64,000 nt of DNA from Microthyrium microscopicum (taxonomy: Eukaryota > Ascomycota > Dothideomycetes > Microthyriales > Microthyriaceae): contig MU004240.1 of the NCBI GenBank assembly GCA_010405405.1, positions 1,374,814 to 1,438,813 of the forward strand, read 5' to 3'. The translations under genes were made by a program, and so were the position numbers. Positions within the stretch are counted from its first letter, which is position 1, and every line of letters begins with the position of its first letter. Under the pieces are notes generated by a model. It did no database searches, had not been told where the DNA came from, and saw only the letters and a list, made by a program, of their open reading frames with translations. Below are positions 60,910-64,000 of the stretch, piece by piece.

Positions 60910-63900
60910 TTATAGATGCGAGACAGCAATAGCGACGACTTGCTCGTCAGTGTGGCTGATACTGACGGTTACTGACTTGACGCCAGCTTGAGCTGCAGCG
61001 GATTTGGCATTGCCGTGAAGCTAGAGGAAATGTTAGTAAACTTTTCAAAATATATGTGGTAAGGAGTTCTTACAGTGACAATGGGTGAGCCATTCTCATC
61101 CCGACCGATTTCAATATCCTTTAATGGGGCTCCGGCACCTTGACTGGCAACACCAAGAGACTTGAAAACAGCCTCCTTTGCAGACCAGCGACCAGCAAAG
61201 CTAGCCTGAGGATTGGGTGCCTTGGAGCAGTATGCTTGCTCGCCGGCAGTAAAGTTGCGCTCAAGGAAAGTATTGTTGGCAACATTGACAGCATTGACAA
61301 GCTCAATATCCACACCAACACGCGAGTTGGCTGAGGCTTGAGCTTTGGCAAGAGACTCAACCATAGTCTTTGTCTCCTGAAGCTTCTTGGATTCTGCAGC
61401 TGAAGGCTTGGATGTAGCGGCATAGGCATACTTGTCGGTCTTGGGGTTTAGTGTAACACGAGCAGATGGGTTTAGGAAAACCTTGCCCTGTTGACCGTCT
61501 TCGTATGGTGCCTTGTCCTTGGCGCGGAAGAGGGTGTTGTTAATGAATCCGTCATGGAAGTATCGGTAGGCCTTCTTTTGGCGAGCATCGACCTTGACCT
61601 TGTACTTCTCAAAGACATCTCGTTCGAGAGTAGCAAAAAGATACTTGGGGTGGATACCAATTGCTTGGGCACCCTTTTGTCCGAAACCGAAAGAAGTGAC
61701 ACTGAAAGCCTTGATGCCATCGGTCTGGATGGTTTGACTTGGGTAAACGATGTAGTCAAATTTCTCCATGGCGGCATCGATGTTGTCAGCATTGCGATTA
61801 CCAGGTACGATACCAGAATTGAGGACTTGCAAGGCGCCGTTCATCATCCAAGCACCGGCAGCACCCTTTGGATGACCAGTCAAGAACTTTTGGAAGATAC
61901 CAAGGATAGCATTGCCCTTGGTGCGACCAAGATGTTTCATTTGTTGGCAAATGACATCAGATTCGTTCTTGTCGTTGGCCATGGTGGATGTGCCGTGGAA
62001 AGAAGCAACGTCGAGATCATCAATAGTCAAACCCCATGTTGCGAGGGCTCCACGTAGAGGAGCAATGCGAGGATCACTCTTCCAGAAATTGTTTCCAAGA
62101 GTGTAAAGAGCATCCTTTTCTTGTCGCTTAGCTTCCTCTCCAATGTGTGTAGCGCGCTCTTGCATGAAGGCCTCTTCGTCGAAAGCTTCACCTTCAGTCT
62201 TCATAGCGGCAAGCTCTTCTTGAAGATATAACAGCTCTGACTCTTGCCATTGCTTGATCTGTTTGCGTCGGAGATCAAGTTGTCGCTTTCGGTACTTGAT
62301 GTCAAGAAGAGGAGATGGGAATTTGCTTGCATCTTCACGGGCGGTGGTGAGAATACCTTGGCCTGGAGCAGGCACAGAGCGCCCAATTTTGTCAGTGGCA
62401 GTGGCAGTGAAGCCAATGACACCATAAATTGGTACACCCATATCAAGAGCCAGCTGGGCATCCATGATGACTTGCATACCACAGCCTTGAGATTCCATGA
62501 AACCACTACGAGTAGTGGTATTTGGACGTGACATCTCTGCTGGAGTTCGGCCATGAGCAATTTCGTCCTCAGCATTAGATGTGGCTTTCATGTTGGCAAA
62601 CTCGTATGAGCCTTCCTCCTGGAAATCATCAAAGCCACCAACTAAGCAGATACGAGCCTTGCCTTCGACAATGGTGTCGTAACCAATGTCGACTGATTCA
62701 ACAGACGTGGCGCAAGCACCAACTGGGGTCTTGATAGGTCCAGTGGAGGAGAGTAGAAGCATGTTGACCCAAGCACTCATGGTGTTGATGAAGGACTCTT
62801 GCAGGATATCCTTCTGGAGGGGCTTGTCGAGGAAACGATCCTTGTACATACCACGGAGTGCACTTGTTCCACCGATACCAGAACCGATACAGTTACCGAC
62901 CTGGGAGATGTGAACATATTGGTAGAACTCATAAGGATCCGTGATACCAGATGAGAGAAGAGTCTCAGCAGTGGAGACAAGGACAAACAAGGTAACGGGG
63001 TCGACTTGAGAAATGATATCTTCTGGGACACCGTAGCGGCGAGCGTCCCAACCTGTCGGAATCTGTCCAGCCACGAGGCGGTCAAAGCGGAGAGCCTTTG
63101 GAATGAGAAGGGTAGCGCCTCGCTTGATGCGAACGGTATACTCACCAGTCTCAAGCTCGAAGATCTCGGCCTTGTCACCATGCTCACGGCGGAACTCTTC
63201 AGCGTTCTCCTTGGAGGCCTCAAATGGATCCAGATCCTCCTCGATTTGAACTTCGTGAAGCATTTGCTTCTTCTTTGGGTCGTATCCGTTGAACAACTCG
63301 GGCTCAATGAGACGGATACCACTGTGCTCCAAGATTTGCTTCTCGTACTTGGGCTTGATGTCCTTGTCATCAACGGGTGTGCCAGTCTTGGCATCAACCC
63401 AACCGCAGTAAGCACGGCTTTTGATCATTCCATCAAAGTTCTTGATATAACCCATGACCCAGGCCATTTCGATGCAGCCCTCCAAGCTGAACTCGCCAAA
63501 GGCTTCCATTTCCCAACGGGTTCTTGAGTTACCCCATGGTCCGACTTCAGCGAAACCAGTGACAACAACAACCTTTTCAAGATCAACCATGCCCTTGAGA
63601 TTTTCATTGAGAGGCTTGACTTCCTTCTCCCAGTCTGGGACGTTGGGGAAGTCAAACTTAATGTTGGCACGGCGTTGAACAGTCACAGGCTTGTACATCT
63701 GCTCGTACCGTGGACCGTGGACGATGTTGTTCTCAATAGCGGTTTCCTTGACGACCGCCTTGCGAATCTCGCTGGTCTCGGTGTACTTCTTGCGAAGATC
63801 ACCCATGAGATCCTTGAGATTTGGAAGATATTGGAAACCTCCGTTGAGGTCAGCCCATACAGGCTCCATCTGGCACAAGTTGACAATAGGTCCGTCCATG

Positions 63901-64000
63901 AGACCAAGAATGTTGAATGCCATTTCTTGTTGCGAGAAAGTACGGACACCATGGGCTTCAATGCCTTCTGCAACAATGTTGTTTGCACTCATGAGACCGG
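60910..64000 (-). CDS. fas2: Fatty acid synthase alpha subunit (C-terminal part), cut by window edge
   Basis: Exons on the complement: from beyond 64000 down to 61074, then 60910-61020 after a 53-nt intron (GTAAGAAC..TCTAG) whose removal joins IVT to [16 protein letters not shown] and ends at TAA 60910-60912. About 1012 residues of the C-terminal part are inside the window; the MPT, ACP and most of the ketoreductase domain lie outside. The beta-ketoacyl synthase has its active Cys in GACATSVES (codon 62712-62714) and catalytic His in SFHGTST (near 61996) and in GHPKGAAGA (near 61873). The 4'-phosphopantetheinyl transferase domain ends the chain, with GVDIELV and [16 protein letters not shown] as its Mg/CoA-binding motifs, and ISHTDEQ near the end. 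It assembles with FAS beta into the cytosolic fungal type I complex that makes palmitate and stearate. Confidence 0.97.

Noticed and set aside
60591-60929. Hydrophobic minus-strand frames downstream of FAS alpha
   Set aside because: They arise from the T-rich 3' untranslated region. The FAS stop at 60910-60912 after the last intron accounts for the gene end.
61020-61073. Unspliced FAS alpha ending in LKLASSQ
   Set aside because: Reading through this 53-nt stretch destroys the conserved phosphopantetheinyl-transferase end. Splicing it out restores the HGNAKSAA and ISHTDEQ blocks.

Overview
The window reads as a chromosome segment from a filamentous ascomycete (Pezizomycotina). Genes have short GT..AG introns of about 45-70 nt, and the families present are typical of these fungi: SNG1/DUF3533, a Zn2Cys6 regulator, an MCT-like MFS carrier, a PTH11-like receptor, DUF7053, DUF2415 and a fungal type I FAS alpha subunit. 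Long AT-rich blocks almost lack CA and TG dinucleotides and are crowded with TA, the footprint of repeat-induced point mutation (RIP). Leotiomycetes would fit, but that is only an inference.

Layout. 1-2740: RIP-mutated repeat. 2863-18076: gene-rich, with a medium-chain reductase (-), a DUF7053 protein (-), an SNG1-like membrane protein (+), an unknown protein (+), an MFS transporter (-) divergent from a Zn2Cys6 regulator (+), and a histidine phosphatase with a long tail (-). A short, barely mutated MITE with TA ends lies at 7363-7584. 18640-43850: a 25 kb AT-rich island without usable reading frames. It holds a minus-strand Ty3/Gypsy-type LTR element (27259-42311, target duplication CTCTT), itself split by a plus-strand Ty3/Gypsy-type element (33973-41627, target duplication AATAA). 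Both sit in still older, unclassified mutated sequence. 43872-44238: a decayed gene at the island edge. 44743-53834: a secreted protein with copper-monooxygenase-like His motifs, a PRKRIP1 homologue, a disordered Pro/Ser-rich protein, a decayed tandem-repeat gene and a DUF2415 protein. 54253-57683: a RIP-mutated Mutator-like element (MULE) with a 9-bp target duplication and compound inverted repeats. 58706-60011: a six-exon PTH11-like receptor gene. 60910-64000: the 3' part of the FAS alpha gene, running off the window.

Most genes are independent housekeeping or accessory genes. The clearest functional pairing is the divergent regulator and transporter around 13.3-14.0 kb. Exon limits were derived by eye from splice consensus, phase and family knowledge; no alignment or search was run.
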